NCBI RefSeq assembly: GCF_022605725.1
Contig: NC_065554.1
Location: 4,359,100-4,423,099, forward strand
Source: Anthonomus grandis grandis
Taxonomy: Eukaryota; Arthropoda; Insecta; Coleoptera; Curculionidae
Reading direction: 5' to 3'
Length of the DNA stretch: 64,000 bases
Below the pieces are notes generated by a model. That model made no database searches. It was not told the origin of the DNA and saw only the letters and a program-made list of their open reading frames with translations. Positions 31,760 to 46,700 of the stretch are shown one piece after another (within the stretch, counting starts at the first letter, position 1; each line of letters opens with the position of its first letter). The position numbers and the translations under genes were made by a program.

Positions 31760-34700
31760 CTAAAAAAGAAAGCAATTTTCAATAACATAATAACATACAT
31801 ATATATTACAAAAGATAGAAAGAAGAAGAAATAGTTTGTTTTGAAATTTCGGCGAAAAAAAAAGTTATCAGGCGATTTCTGGATACGACTAAATAATGAA
31901 TAAGTATTATCTCTAAGCAATATTTCACAACATTATGATAAAAAAAATATTTATAAATGCTAACGAAAATCAGTGCGACAATCAATTATCCATTATTATT
32001 TATTACTTGCTTGCAAATAATCGTAATACTGAGGCAATCAAATTTTGAACCCGGAAGATTTGATCAAACTTGGATGGAACCGCGGTTTTGATTATCCGTG
32101 GTTTTGTCTTGCGAAATCGGCTTCTCTAAATTTTCAAACAAATTAACAGCGCTGTGCGTTTTCATTTCATTTTGCGATTAGTGTGATTGTCCTTTTCTTG
32201 AGTTAATTATTTAGTTATAATATAATGGCGTCCACAGGCCACGATTTTGTTAAAAGAAAGCAAAACCTAATGACTCTTGACACAAAAATTCAATTGCTAG
32301 ACTGTCTTGCTGCAGGTGAAACGTATGCGAGTGCTGCAAAAAAATTTAAAGTGAATGAATCAACTGTAAGAACAATAAAAAAGAGTGAGCAATCTATTCG
32401 GGCCAGTGTTTCGCGAGGTACTAATACCAGCAACAAAATGTTTCTCGCGACCTCTTACGATGGAAAAGATGGAAAGGGCGCTCGGAATTTGGATCGAGGA
32501 TCAAACTAAAAGAAGAGTACCACTTAGCACCCAAATTATTCAAGAAAAAGCTAAACGTCTTGTTGAGAACCTAAAGTCTAATGAGGAAACGGTAAGCTTC
32601 GAAGTCAATAAGGGTTGGTTTGAAAATTTTAAAAAGCGATTTTCGCTGCACAACGTAAAAATTACAGGAGAGTCAGCTTCTGCAGATCACGAGGCAGCTA
32701 ATCGGTATCCGATGAAATTCAAAAAACTAATTGAAAGCAAGGGATATCATCCAGATCAGGTATTTAATGCCGATGAGACAGGTTTATTTTGGAAGAGGAT
32801 GCCTGCTCGAACATTTGTGTCTCAAACTGAAAGATCCGCACCAGGATTTAAAGTTGCTAAGGATAGGCTTACTCTTCTGTTTTGCTCTAATGCTTCAGGT
32901 AACCACATGATAAAGCCACTACTCGTATACAAATCTCTTAACCCACGTGCTCTAAAAAATAAAAACAAAAAAGATCTGCCGGTGTTTTGGAGAGCGAATC
33001 AAAAAGGTTGTGTTACTGCAACAACATTATTTACAGATTGGTTTCTGAACTGCTTCGTACCCAGTGTTAGGCAATATTTAACCTCAAAATCGTTGCCATT
33101 CAAAGCTTTACTTCTTGTTGATAATGCTCCCGGCCATCCTGAATCCTTAAAGTTTGCTGATCCAAACATAGAAGTTCGTTTCCTGCCTCCTAACACTACA
33201 ATTCATTGATACAACCATTGGATCAGGGAATAATAGCAGCGTATTGAATAGCATGGAACAAAATCTTGATCTCACAGTCACTGAAAGTTGGAAAGCTCTT
33301 AATATCGCCCATTGCATAATATTTATCAAAGAAGCAGTGGATGAGTTACGTTTATCAACATTGAATGCCTGTTGGAGAAAGCTGTGGCCAGAGGTTGTGG
33401 CAGACACATCAACAATTCCTGACAAAGCAACCGAAATTGAAGAGATTGTAAGAATCTTGCACCAAATTCATGGCGATGGTTTCGACGAGTTGCAATCAAG
33501 TGATGTTGAAGAAGTTATAGTTTCGTACGACAGTGAACTATCGGAATCAGAATTGCTTGAAATCCTGGAAAATACATCAGATATCGAAGACAATACAGAT
33601 GATGAAACCCCCGACGAGCCGACGACTACTACAATTACTACAACATCCCTAACGTTAAGTTGTTTACAAAAAATTTTATCAACCGCACAACAGTTGCAAG
33701 ACCCTCCAAGAGATCCAAAAAGAACTCACAATTACATTATTTTCGAAAATAAGTTGTATACTACGTTTATAACAAAATCATTATGTATCTACTTTTAATA
33801 TAGATATGTACATACATATGTATAAGTAAAATTGGTGTCTTAATTACGTATTTCCACACTAATATTTTATATTCTTCTGTTTTTAGAAAATCCCTCGCTA
33901 ACCGCGGCACCCTATCTGGAACGGAACCCCCGCGGTTGACGAAGAATTACTGTACTTCTTTACACAAATTCTAAGTTGTTTATTATCCGGCTGAAACGTA
34001 AAACATAATGGAATTTTCCACTCTGAACAAGGGAGCATGACATTTTACATTATATACACTAGATGATCTGGAACTGGCTCCCAAAGGGCTAACGTAGGAA
34101 TCAAAAATCAACTTCATTACATCCGGAATACCAATGTAAAGGGGACAGACAGATAAGCGAAAACTTGGTGAAGCCAATCTTGTTAGCCATATACACGCGA
34201 CCGTCATCAAGCTTTTTGGAATCCTGAACAATACAAAGATAAAATGAACGAGTGCGCCTTACTAATGGCTTGAGACTTATCCCACGGTTTGCAAATGGCC
34301 AGTGTGAACTAGAATTTATCTAGAGGTACGTATATAGTTGCACGTCATCCTTAGGGGCCTTTTAGCTGCTATCAGGTATAGAAATGAGATTCTGCATGAT
34401 TTTGTTGTTTCTTGTGTTGACTTGGTTGGAAATAAATTTATTTTGTTAATAGCACCAGACCCCATACCGCGAGAATTTGCCAAGAATACTTATGTATACA
34501 TTCCTGTCTTGATAAACCAATTTATGGTTTGATTATTACACTGTATAAGGCCCACCTCTTTCTACGAAAAACAACCCCATAAAAAATACTGCCTTTACAA
34601 AGTTTAACTGTCGCTGTAACGTATTTAGGATTAAACCTGATATTTACTGCTCGCCGTACACGTTTAAATCCATTGAAATTTAAATTTCTTTATTGCGTTT

Positions 34701-37700
34701 CGCGACTATAAAGAACTTTTTTCCAATCGTCTACTTCTATCCAGTATAAATGCCGACGTGTAAGTACAAGTCTTGCTGCTCTATTTCTTCGCGAAACTAG
34801 CGGTTTCAGTGAAGCGACTAATAAACAACTTTGCCTCTACCAACTCTCTCTGAATAATCCTGTAATTTCGGCAATAATTCTAGGTACGAACTTCCAAGGA
34901 TCATTTTGAAAAACCTTCTTAATGCGTCTGTCGTTATAGACCGATATATTGTTGTTTTTCTAGGTCTTCCCGATTTTGGTAGATTCTCTAAATGTCTCCT
35001 TTGATTACAAGATGAAATTATTTTAAATTTACTGTACCTGAGCAACTCAAATTGAGTTGATATGTCGGCTTGTTTTTTTATCTTTTCAAAATGCAATTAC
35101 AACTCTGTTTAAAAAATATTTTCTCTGAAACTATTTTTCCCTTTACTTTCATAGAAAAGTTATATTATATTATTTAATACATGAATTAAAACGTTGCTTT
35201 ACTTTTGACGCATTGCTAAATAATCAGAGAAAATCCTCCTTTAGAAAAAAAAAAGTTAAATAGGAGCATGTCCGGTTGCTTTGAGGTTGTCCGCTCGATC
35301 GAAAGATGGCGCGGAACGTAATTTTGCAATATTATGTTGCCGAGGCACTGAAATCCAATCGGGTTTTTCCCGATTGGATTTCTGTTCTGACTGCCATTGC
35401 CATCCTCACGTCATTCGATTTAAATATTTTCGCTGTAGATATTTAATTGAGCCCCTAGCGTAAAAACAGGGACAAACATAAAAACAAAAATGTTTTGTTT
35501 GCGACCCTATTAGAAGCCTCGAATGAAATATCCGACGACGTAATTAAGAAATTGATTGAGTCAATGCCTAGAAGGTGCCGTGCAGTCATAAAAGTAATCA
35601 CTATACAACCAAATACTTAAACTAGCGACAAAAATTGTAAAGAAATATACCAGTTTCTCAATTTTGGTCCCCACAGAAATCGGTTTATTTTTTAAATTTA
35701 ATAAAGGCTTCTTCCAATGCATCCAAAAAAAATATGTGTGCATTTTTATGAGACAGTTATCCTATGTATATGGTTTATAAACATCTTAGTTCTTCTGAAA
35801 CTGCAGCAAATAAGTTTTAAAAGATTCTCCATTTTTGGCCAGTACTGTATATTATATAGTCCTAAAGTTGGAAACATTGGTGTGACAGGTAAATCACAAA
35901 ACAATCTTATCACTAACTAAAACTCTCTATTTTATTCGTGACACGTGTTTGGCTAACGATGTCGAAAGTCAACATCTTTTATATTTACAGATACAGATTT
36001 GATATTTATTCTAACTAATCATGCCAAAAAATTGTCGCTTGAAAAGTATTAAAATAGAATTAAATAGTTTTAGTTTCCCATTTATCACAGCATAGAGTTT
36101 AAATAATACATTCCTAGCATGTAAGCCTTGAAAACTTTACATCACTTTGTTAGTATGCAGGTTAAAAAAGTAAAAGTCATCGACTTTTTACAAAAAAATA
36201 AATTCTAATGTATTTAAAAGTATTTAGAAAGGCCTAAAAGGCAGTTGTAAAAGATAGATACTAGAAGATTTGAAAAAGTCAAACTATAGTCAATTAGTGC
36301 TATGGTTGGAACCTTTGGTGCGACGCTTAAATTACGAGGCAGTTTTACCACTAACCAAAACTCTTTTTTTTACTCTCAAAATAAAGAGTAAAGATAAAGA
36401 GTTTTGGATAGTGGTAAGGCAGTCTCTTAATTTAATTTTAATCGATTAAATTAGTTTATTTTAAAAATAACACCAGTAAATTGTACAATTTCTGCCCCTT
36501 AACTTTCTTTAACTTTATATTTAAATAATTCTGGCAACACTATACTATAAGGTAATTGCACTTAGCATTGCAATGCAAAATTTAAGTTATAGACGACTTA
36601 GATGATAGCTTTAAGGGTTAAATACATACCTTCTTGTTTGGCGATGGTTGCCCAGCAGTGAGCTGTGCTCTTGTAAACGACTTCGCTCTTGGCACGTCCA
36701 GACTGCATCATCATACGCCTACGGACTGTGTCGAATGGATAAGAGATAATACCGGCAACGGTGGTCACAGTCTGTAATAAAATACGTTAGCTTAAGTTAT
36801 TCTGTAATTAATTAAATTTATATTGTTCAAAAACCTTTGATTTCAATTATTATTGTTTTTTTTTGTTAAACAGGTTAATATATTGTATATCTAAATTAAA
36901 GTGTTCTTTATGTCTGGTTCTTACCTGTGCAATAGCCCATGAAATAATGAGAGGAGTATTCTTGGGATCAGGCAAGATACCCTTGGCGGTGTCGTAGAAG
37001 CCGAAGAAGGCGGCTCTGTAGATGATAATACCTTGTACAGACACACCGAAACCTTTGTACAGTCCACCAAGACCGTCAGATTTGAAGATCTTGACTAAGC
37101 AGTTTCCAAGTCCGCTGAACTCACGTTCACCAGCTCCTTTACCTACATCGGCGGCTAACCTAGAAATTAGAGATGAAAATTAAAGTTTTGACAAAGAAGA
37201 AAACATTTTGTTAAATGAAATACAGGTTTAGTTATCCATGGTCAGAATAAAACAAAAGGAAGGCTAGTAAAACATTCGTCGGTGCTCAAACTTTATTTGA
37301 TTGAAAAGAACTTATAGTATTATATAAACTAAAGTATTATATAAAAGTAATATCGATTCAGTAAAAACTTTAACAAAGGTATCCCTAAAATAACTTTAAA
37401 TAAAAGATATCACAATTCTTAGTATTGTACATTTGACTTGCCCTTTTATAGGACGAAAAAACTACTTTACGTATAAGCTGTGCTCGAATAGATTTATGAA
37501 GAAAATGCTATGCTTATAACCAAGTAGTCCTACATGAAACAGGATTTTAATTCAACAGTGTAAAAACGGATACAAACAGCTTAAAAAACGTACAAGCTTG
37601 GCACTTGGTAGTCAAAAAAACCAAGTTTAAATGTATGAGAGACTTGTATATGAAGACATTAATTGGGGATACTCAATACTGGTTCACCGTAATAAGTTGG

Positions 37701-40700
37701 TGGATTTTTGTTTAAAAGGGTATGTAGGGAAAAGCAGGGTAAAATGTCGTAATCTGTTATGTGTATGTGGTGTGATATTGACATTCATATTTTGTGAATG
37801 TGTCATAAGAATGGAGTTCAGCATAATAAGATTTAAAGCTTTTTAGTTAGGCATTTTTTTTTCAGTAAGTATTTTTCTTGAGGTTATATTATTATGCGTC
37901 TATGAAATTTTCTTAAAATGCATAGGCTTTGTGTGGTAATAAATGTATATAAATGTAGTTATGGCAGGTAAGTTAACGAATCCTCTAAACGGACAAGATA
38001 GCGAGTTCGTCATCTTACCCAACGCCATATGATCGTAAATACAAAGTTTTATTTTATTTTTATATCGAATTTGCAATAAAAAATATTCTGAAACGTTTTT
38101 TATATTATATAAGTAAATATTTATATCATAATGCTGTTAATTTTCAAAATTGAATATACAGGGTATTTCAGAACTATGGGATCAATTTTCTGGGGGTTGT
38201 TCAGTGCAACAGAAGAATCCATTTGAGTATAGGAACCCATGTCCGGAAACCAAATTGGCATACGGAGCAACAAACTGCAATGCCCGAGCAGCATCGCGGT
38301 TGTAACATGAACGTTATCCCGAACGACAGCATCCTGGATACAAAAAGTTTATTGCGGTTTATCGGCAGCTCGCTGAGACAGGCATGTTTAAGACCAAGAT
38401 GCATGATACTGGTGTTGCTCGAACCGTAAGAACGGTCCAATTTGAAGAAGAGGTACTTCAGCGAGTTGCCGATGAACCATCAAATAGCACACGTGACGTC
38501 GCTAAGAATATAAATACGAGTAACGCTTCTTTCTGGCAGGTACTACACGAGCAACAACTCCATCCTTACCACTTCCAGAAAGTTCAAGGTATGACTGCAG
38601 CCGATTATCAACCTAGAGTTCAATTTTGTCGATGGCTTCTGGATCACATCATTGCAAATTTTTTACGATATGTTTTGTGGACCGATGAAGCCTCTTTCAC
38701 AAGAGACGGTATTTTTAATAGTAGGAATAGCCATGTTTGGGACGAAGAAAATCCTTATACAATTTTTCCAAGAAAACATCAGAATCGTTGGTCTGTCAAC
38801 GTATGGGCAGGCATTGTTGATGATTATTTAATTGGTCCATATCTTCTACCGGAACGGTTAACAGGACCTATTTATCTGCGTTTCTTGGAGGAAGTTCTCC
38901 TAGAACTCCTTGAAAATGTTCCACCAAACGTTAGACAGCAAATGTGGTTTCAGCATGATGGAGCGCCGTCTTACTTTGCTGTACAAATACGCGAGTATTT
39001 GGCTCAGCGGTTTGGGCATCGTTGGATTGCCAGAGGTGAAGCAGTTTCTTGGCCTCCTTGGTCACCCGATTTAACGTCGCTCGATTTTTTCTTGTGGGGA
39101 CATGTAAAGTCTTTAGTCTACGAAACTCAAGTAAAATCAGAGCTAGACTTAATTGGACGAATAACAGCAGCATTTGAAATCATTCAAAACGAGGATCAAA
39201 TTTTTAGTGTAGTCCGCCGAAATCATGTGCGGCGTTTAAATCCAGTGGCGGCTCGTGGGTCAATCTTCAGGGGGGTCATTTTGGTTTGAAAACGTATAGT
39301 TTACTCTAATAGAAAAAAAACAAATCAAACTATTGATTTTTTAAAGTATTTGAAAGATCTTTTAGCATTTATATTTTAGATAAAAAATACAGACTTAGAT
39401 AAAACTCAATAATATTTACCGAGATATTTACCCTATTAAGCGGGTAAAAATAACTTTAAATGCTTAAATCGTTTTCCGAAAATTAACTTTGCCTTTTTAT
39501 TAGAGTAAATATTTTAAAATATAAGAAAAATGGTATAAACAGGTTATCGAAACCACTCTACCCAGAACCATCGTACGTTTTGGAGATCGGCCGAAAATGC
39601 GTATAAATTTACAAAAAATATTTTTATCGGTTTATGTTGACTCGCCGCTTTTTGCAGGATAAGATTAAGTTGATGGGCATAGCAGTGAATAAAGTATGCA
39701 TTTGGGTATATTTCTTTAATTTTTGTTTGTACTCCTCCCAGTTTACCGCTCATGACTGATGCACCATCGTAACTTTGGGCAATTCATTTTTCAGGTGCTT
39801 GATTAATTTTTGATAATTGAAGTTCTTCCAATATTACATTAGTTAAATGTTGTGCTGTGGCACCTGAAGGGTTAACAAATTTCCAAAATCTTTCATGTAC
39901 AATATCAGTTAATACATAGCGCAATATGACAATCATCTGCGTTTTATTGAAGCTGTCTGTGATCTCATCTATTTGAATTGCCACAAAATTTGTCTGGCCA
40001 ATCTCCTTAATTATATGAGTATGTACAATGGCTAACATTGATTCTAAAATATCGTTTTGAATTGTTTTTGATGTGCCTTTAAATACTGTACTTTTTTCAA
40101 TATGTTCTTTAAACATTAAATCCAGTTCAGAAACAAAATCGATAAGGCCCAGAAAAATTCCAGGATTATTGGAGCTGATACTTTCGTCATGACCGCGCAA
40201 TACAATTTCGAAAATTCCGCAAAATTTTATACAGCCGATTAGTTTGTTTAAAATATACCTATTTTTAGAAACCGATTCATTAAAGTCATGCACAGATTTA
40301 CGATATACACTATCAAGTTTCTGTCATATGTTAACACCAAAGTATATAGTTTTCAACTGTTAGACTGTGTTAACACGTCCTAAACTTGCGTAACTCATTG
40401 ATGAATTTATATGAGTAGTGGAAGAAGCAAGCTTTGTAATTTTCACTTTTAAATGCTTAATGTCAATTACTCCGTTTTTCGCCCATACAGCGTCATTCGA
40501 AGACTGCAGCCACAAATCCAATCACACAAATTGTACATTGATTCTTTAAAATATTTTTGAATATCTTTACCCCTATCCTTTGTTGTTTGTTTTAAATTCA
40601 TATTTGGTTTTGGTCAACCACTTTCCTTTTTCTCAAGCCGTCATAATTATTTAAATTAAAATCTGCTGGAACATCATAACTTAATGTTCCAGCAGATTTT

Positions 40701-43700
40701 AAGGCAATTATTTCGTGCGGGCGGGAAGCAGTAACTATCTAAAACAAAACTGAAAACATTCATCCAGTCGGGCCGTCGACTACGTTGGCGATATAGGACT
40801 GAAAGGTGACTCTCACTCCCGCTCACGAAATGCTAATCTGCCTTCTTTGTTCTATTTTACATGCATTTCTTCATAAGCCGTAAGAACTGTATAGGGACAA
40901 TTTAAAATACGGCCCAGCCACGGGCTTGTGATGCGCGCGAGGCGCGACGTTAATAATATATTTGTTTTGCCAATGCAGACTGCTTAGAGAATTTTATAAT
41001 TCACAATGAAGTTTTAGATAAAAGATATTTATAATAAAATTGGTATGTTTATGAGATTATTTAAGGGGGGTCAATGACCAATTGACCCTAAGAAGGAGCC
41101 GCCACTGTTTAAATCGGTGTATTGAGGTTGGAGGAAGACATTTTGAACAATTGTTGTGATGGTATCATATACAAAAGGTAAAAATAAATGCATCAGATCC
41201 TATTTAGGTAATTAATATTTTTTCTAAATTTAAACGCGTCTTAGGGCCGTAGTGGCGTAGTGACACATTTCCGGACATGGGTTCCTATACTCAAATGGAT
41301 TCTACTGTTGCACTGAACAATCCCTAGAAGTTTGATTCCATAGTTCTGAAACATCCTGTAGTATAGGATGTTATAACACAACCAAATGTGTTTTTTTTAG
41401 ACTTGGCCGATTAGTGCAGGACGATTCAAAATGAGCAAATGGAAAACCTAAAGATAAACGAGCATTTCGTTTAGCTCAAAAACAGTTTGCAAGAATTGTC
41501 TATGATTATGCTGAAACCTTGAAGATTCCTCACCGCTTTAAAAGAGAAACCAAGAAGGCGAGAAAGAATTTTATTCAAACCTTATGAAAAGATTTGGATT
41601 TTATTTAAAAATATTGCTATTTTAACAGAACAAGTGCGGCGTTACGTTTTGCCGAATTTCAAAACATTTTAGCCAAAACAAATTATAAGCCTCATTAAAT
41701 ATTTAATATCAATTACTTACACTCCAAAGTCAAAGTGCAAAGTTCGACAGGAACCCGTCGAGTTATAAAAGTATCTTCTATCGAAAAGGGGACAAATGTC
41801 AGTGTGGTATGCTGTTTTAGGGCTTTGGGCCAGTATATGCCTTCCTTCTTTATTTTCCCAGGAGTAAGAATGCAACAGCATTTCTTAAATAGTTGACCAC
41901 CAGGATATTTTCTTCAGTGGTTACATTTTTTAAAAAACGATTCATTCATCGCATTCAACCTCTGAATGTGGCCTTTAAAGGACCGTTTAAGTCAACCTAT
42001 AGCCTTGCAATGATTACTTAATGAAATCTCCCAGGTAAGTAATTACTATAAAAGATGGGGCATCAATATTTAATGTCGCTTATAGCAAGGTTGCCACAAT
42101 AAAAAAATATAGTGCAAGGTTTTAAAACAACTAAATTGGTTCCACTAAATAGTCAAATATTTGATGATTCTGTCTTTCAGCCGTCAATGACTATAGACAA
42201 ACCGTTAAACATTTTAATTAATGATAAAGAAAACCAACTAACATTGTAACGTCATTGCCGACTCTAGCTACTAAGGTAACAGATCTACATAATAATGCTG
42301 TTTCAGGGAATATAGATATTGATGTTGAAGCCGAGTTACCTTAAAATAGTTCCTCTGGAAACGTGGATAATTCGGCAGCTCGACCATTCCTATTTACAAG
42401 TTATGCATTCTTTTTGGTTTGCCTTGTCTTTCTGTTGCCACTTTCAAAGAAAAAGAAAAGAAAGAAGCTCTCGTGCACTCCTGTTAAAGACGCCTAAGAA
42501 ACTAAGGAACCGAGAAAAAATTTAAAGACCAAGAAAAAATCAAAAATAAAGAAAGAAAAATCCAAGGAAAGAAACAAAAGAAGAAACAAGAGTCCAAAAA
42601 AGCCAAAAAGTCAATCATAAAATTTGATCGCGACAGTAACTTTTCAAATTTCTGCATCTCAATAAATTATATGGAAGATTATGGTAATATTTACATCAGA
42701 GAAATAAAAGAAATCTGTTTAATTTGTAATGAGTTAAGTAAAGATGAAGCTTGGTATGCCTGCTCTTCGGATATGGATCCATGCCGCGTGTAACTGTTAA
42801 AGAAGCAAAGCATATGTTTGTGAAGAAGATATAATAAGAATATAAAAGGTTTATAAATACATTTTTTGATATTCTTTATCTTACCCTTTTAATACTGTCA
42901 TCTTACACGCATCTGAGGGCAAGTTGACAATTTTTATATGCAATTAACATGCTCAAAAAAAAACGGTAAACTTAAAATGTCTTAAAAGTAAGGCAAAATA
43001 CCCTTAAAATCCAAATGTTTAACGATAATTTTCAGATAATAAAGAAGATGGTGCGCTAAATGTTTCGTCATATCTATTTCTATCGTCATCTTACCCTCTC
43101 TTCCCCCCTAACAACACCTATAAGATACATCTAATTCATTGTGGTTACGTGAAATAATCCCTCAATTTGTATGGTTGTTATTATTTTATCGTTCTAATTG
43201 ATTTAGCTATGAAAAATGTCTTTCTTTTTAATAATCGGTTATATTGTAATAACTAATGTTAACAATTAAGCAAACTGCCAGGCACTGGCTTATCTAAAAG
43301 CTTTTTTTAGGGGGGAGGGAGATATGAAATCAGGGTTTACAAAACATTCTGAAGAATTAAAATACGATTTGTATATAATAAAATTCGTATACAATATCGG
43401 ACAAAAGTAGAGAAACTTTTTAAAGTTCCTTATTCTGTAAAAACGTTCAGTATTTAAATTACTATTTCCTAAAAATATTCTAAAAAAATTCCAATCACAT
43501 TTCACATTTCTTTTATCAGTTGTTAATTTGTAGTATGAATCCAAATATTTCAGGTTTGTCGTAACTAGAGAAACTCACATAAGAATTAACCAAATTTAGT
43601 ATGTATTTCTCTTTTTAGTGAGTTTTCTCTGTTTTTTAGTGAATATGCCTCGCTGAAGATATTTGTCGGAAGATCTTCGTACAAAAATAGTTGAGGCACA

Positions 43701-46700
43701 CAAAAGTGGTGTACGAGAAGTGGACATAAGTAAAATGCTTACTTTTGCATAAAGCTGTTGTAAGCAAGACAATTTTCAAACGACTGGAAATTTTTTTTGT
43801 TTTACTAATGAAAGTAAATTTAAGTTATTTGGGTCTGATGGCATATCGTGGGTACATCTCCCATAAGACAAAAGATTAAAGATTTGATCTAAAATATACA
43901 AAGCCTACCCTAAAAATCATGGCGGTGGACCCTGCATGATATGGGGTTGGTTTTCTGGGGACGATATAGGACTTTTACGTGTTATTGACAGTATTATGGA
44001 TCGATTTTTGAATTTAGATATATAAAAAATGTAATGCTACCATTTGCTGAGGATAATTTACCATTGACCTGGATATATTAGCAGGATAAAGATCCTAAAC
44101 ATAAATCAAAGGTAATTCAAGAATGGTTTTTATCAAAAAAGAGGAACTAGATCGGAGCATAAGACAACATCAGATCAACAATAAAAATGATTTAATAAAA
44201 GTTTTGCAACAATCCTTAAATTCTATTAGAGAAGAAACCATTATGAAACTTTTGAAATCCATGCTGGTGAATAATCAACTAATAAATGAGATAAAACTGT
44301 GGACAGTATAAAAAGAGAAATTTTGATATTATTCACCATTGAGCGGCGAAACAAAGGGGCCTTAACGACTTACCCGTGAGGATCTAGTTGCTGGATCTTC
44401 GTGCACTTTATAGTTCTCATGAATTTGAGGCGCCTTTGTTTACACTAATTTTGAGTTTGTAGAATTAAGGTTTTTGCGGTACCCGAAAAGATGGTGGTAC
44501 TTTCAACGAACAAAACGAGAGAGATACTGCCGCTTATTGCAATCCAAAATTCTTCGCGCATAGGCCATCTTTTTTTACTAACGCGCAAAGATACCGGGTG
44601 CAATTAAAGTTACTTTATTCATTCCTTGCAATAATTAATTATAGATTAATTTTACTGATATCAATCCCAACAAAAATAATTCTCCATACTATAAAGTATT
44701 GACCACATGCCAAACCGATGTCGCGAAGTTATTGCCAATAAGGGATACTCTAGCCACTATTAACTATTAAGTATTATGTTGAAATATTTAATAAAAAAAA
44801 TTAGTTTCTCTACTTTTCTCCCTAGAGTATTCTTAAATGTTTATTTAAATAAATTCTTTGGTTTTGGTTATATAGTTTATTACTTTACCGAAATAAAATA
44901 TCGAATAATAATGATGATTTTCATTATGTATAGAACTGCATTATTCTCACCATAGTCAAATCAAACCTAATTTTTTAAAGTTTCTCACTTTTGTCTGATA
45001 GTGTAGATAAAGTAAAAAATAAATAAGAGTTTTAAAAATATGCATAAATATTCCTTACCCTGTATGATAAGTTTTAATGTAAAAGAGTTTCCAACTACCA
45101 TATTATAATTTTTACTATTTGTTATTATGGAAGTTTTACCTTTTACTACAGTAATTATAATTTTATCTGTTTATTCTTAGACCAAAAATTTCTATAACAA
45201 TTTTAGTTAAAATATCTGGCAGAAATTATGTTTACGAATGTGGTAGGTAATTTATTTTTAAATACGACTACGTGATGCATTATGCAAACATTTAAGTTTT
45301 TTTCGCGTTAACAACAATATACTGCGTAGTATACCGATATTTATTTTGATATTAAATATAGCGACTATGCAAATAGATAAGTTAGGAAAAATGTTTATCT
45401 GTAACAGTTTATTACATAAAATGTACCTACAGTCATGGATAAAAGTGTGGATATATTTTCAATTCAATCACCTTGTTAGTGCACCTTGTATTTAACAAAA
45501 GTATACTACGTTATTTAATATACTTGCTTAGGTCTTCAGTTTTATCGCATGCTTTTATTTTGGGCTGTAGACATTCCTTTCTTATCTGCCTTTTTTTGTT
45601 TACGATTTGGACATACTATGTATGGAAAGATAATGTCTGAATGGCATATTAAAGAATTAAAATAATTGGTACAATATTTTTCTGCTTCTATTGTAACAAC
45701 ACTGTGTTAAAAATGAGGAAAAATAAGTATTTGTCAAAGGAGTAGTAGGAGTAGTTAAAGTGCATTAAAAAGGTTTTGATCGTTAACCCGCATAGCTCAT
45801 CGTCCTAAATTTGTACCGAAATTCGCGAAAATTTTAACAAAAAAAAATTTTACATAGCACCAAAAACCTAAAGTAAAGCATGGGGGTCGTAGTATTATGG
45901 TCTGGGGATGCTTTTCAATGTCTGGGACGGGTCCGATGGTAAAAATAACTGAAAAAAAGAATCGATTTATGTACTGCAATATATTACCATACAGTGTGGT
46001 GACTTTAACTGGAATAAATTCAGTTAAAACTAATCAAATTTTATCTCGCAAAATTACTGAGACCCGTCGATTTTTGTTTATTTTTTTCACATTTCAAGAT
46101 AGTTTTTGTATTTTTTCATCTACAGGGGGGGTTTAAATTAACCCAAACTTTTTTTTTCAAATAAAAAGCCACTTTTTTAAACTTTCATCGAAAAAAGCCC
46201 TTTTTCCTTATTAAATTGCCCTATTTACTTTTGTGATTATCTAAAGGAGAAATATTAAAAAAAAATAAAAACCATTAAATTATTAAAAGTCTCGAAATAT
46301 TTTGTGTTGGTAAATTTTTGGCGTGTTTGTTTATTTTATTGGTACGAGACATTTCCTGACATTGTTGTAGTGACACTGTTAAAGTGAATTTTAACCAGTT
46401 GTTAAATAAGTTAACTTATATTGAAAAAATGCCTTATTTATCTGAATCCCACAAGATTGAAATCTTAATGATGATTGGTTATGGGGACAGAAGTCGTACT
46501 CAGCTAGAGGTTGTCCACTTATTCAGGCAGAAATATCCAGATTTGCCAACTATTAACCATGGTACGGTTAGTAAAATCGAAAGCAGATTTCGAGAAGTTG
46601 GGTACGTGAGGGATGTTTCAAGACAAAGGTCTTCTAAAATCAATGAAAACACCCAATTAAATGTATCGTTAGCGATGGAAGAAAATCCGGTAACTGCAGC

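Larger units (their letters stand above)
38159..41358 (+). mobile_element. Mariner-like element with about 95-bp inverted repeats, carrying a nested hAT
   Basis: The left end starts CAGGGTATTTCAGAACTATG and runs through TTTGAGTATAGGAACCCATG to about 38250; the right end (about 41270-41358) is its inverse. TA is duplicated at both sides (38157-38158; 41359-41360). Without the nested hAT (39243-41107) and one copy of its target duplication, the element is about 1.3 kb. It lies in the 12-kb translocase intron, opposite in direction to the host gene. Confidence 0.92.

Noticed and set aside
33983..34231. Minus-strand 82-residue frame in the translocase intron, considered as an exon
   Set aside because: No resemblance to carrier proteins; the flanking exons already join in frame, and no matching splice sites were seen.
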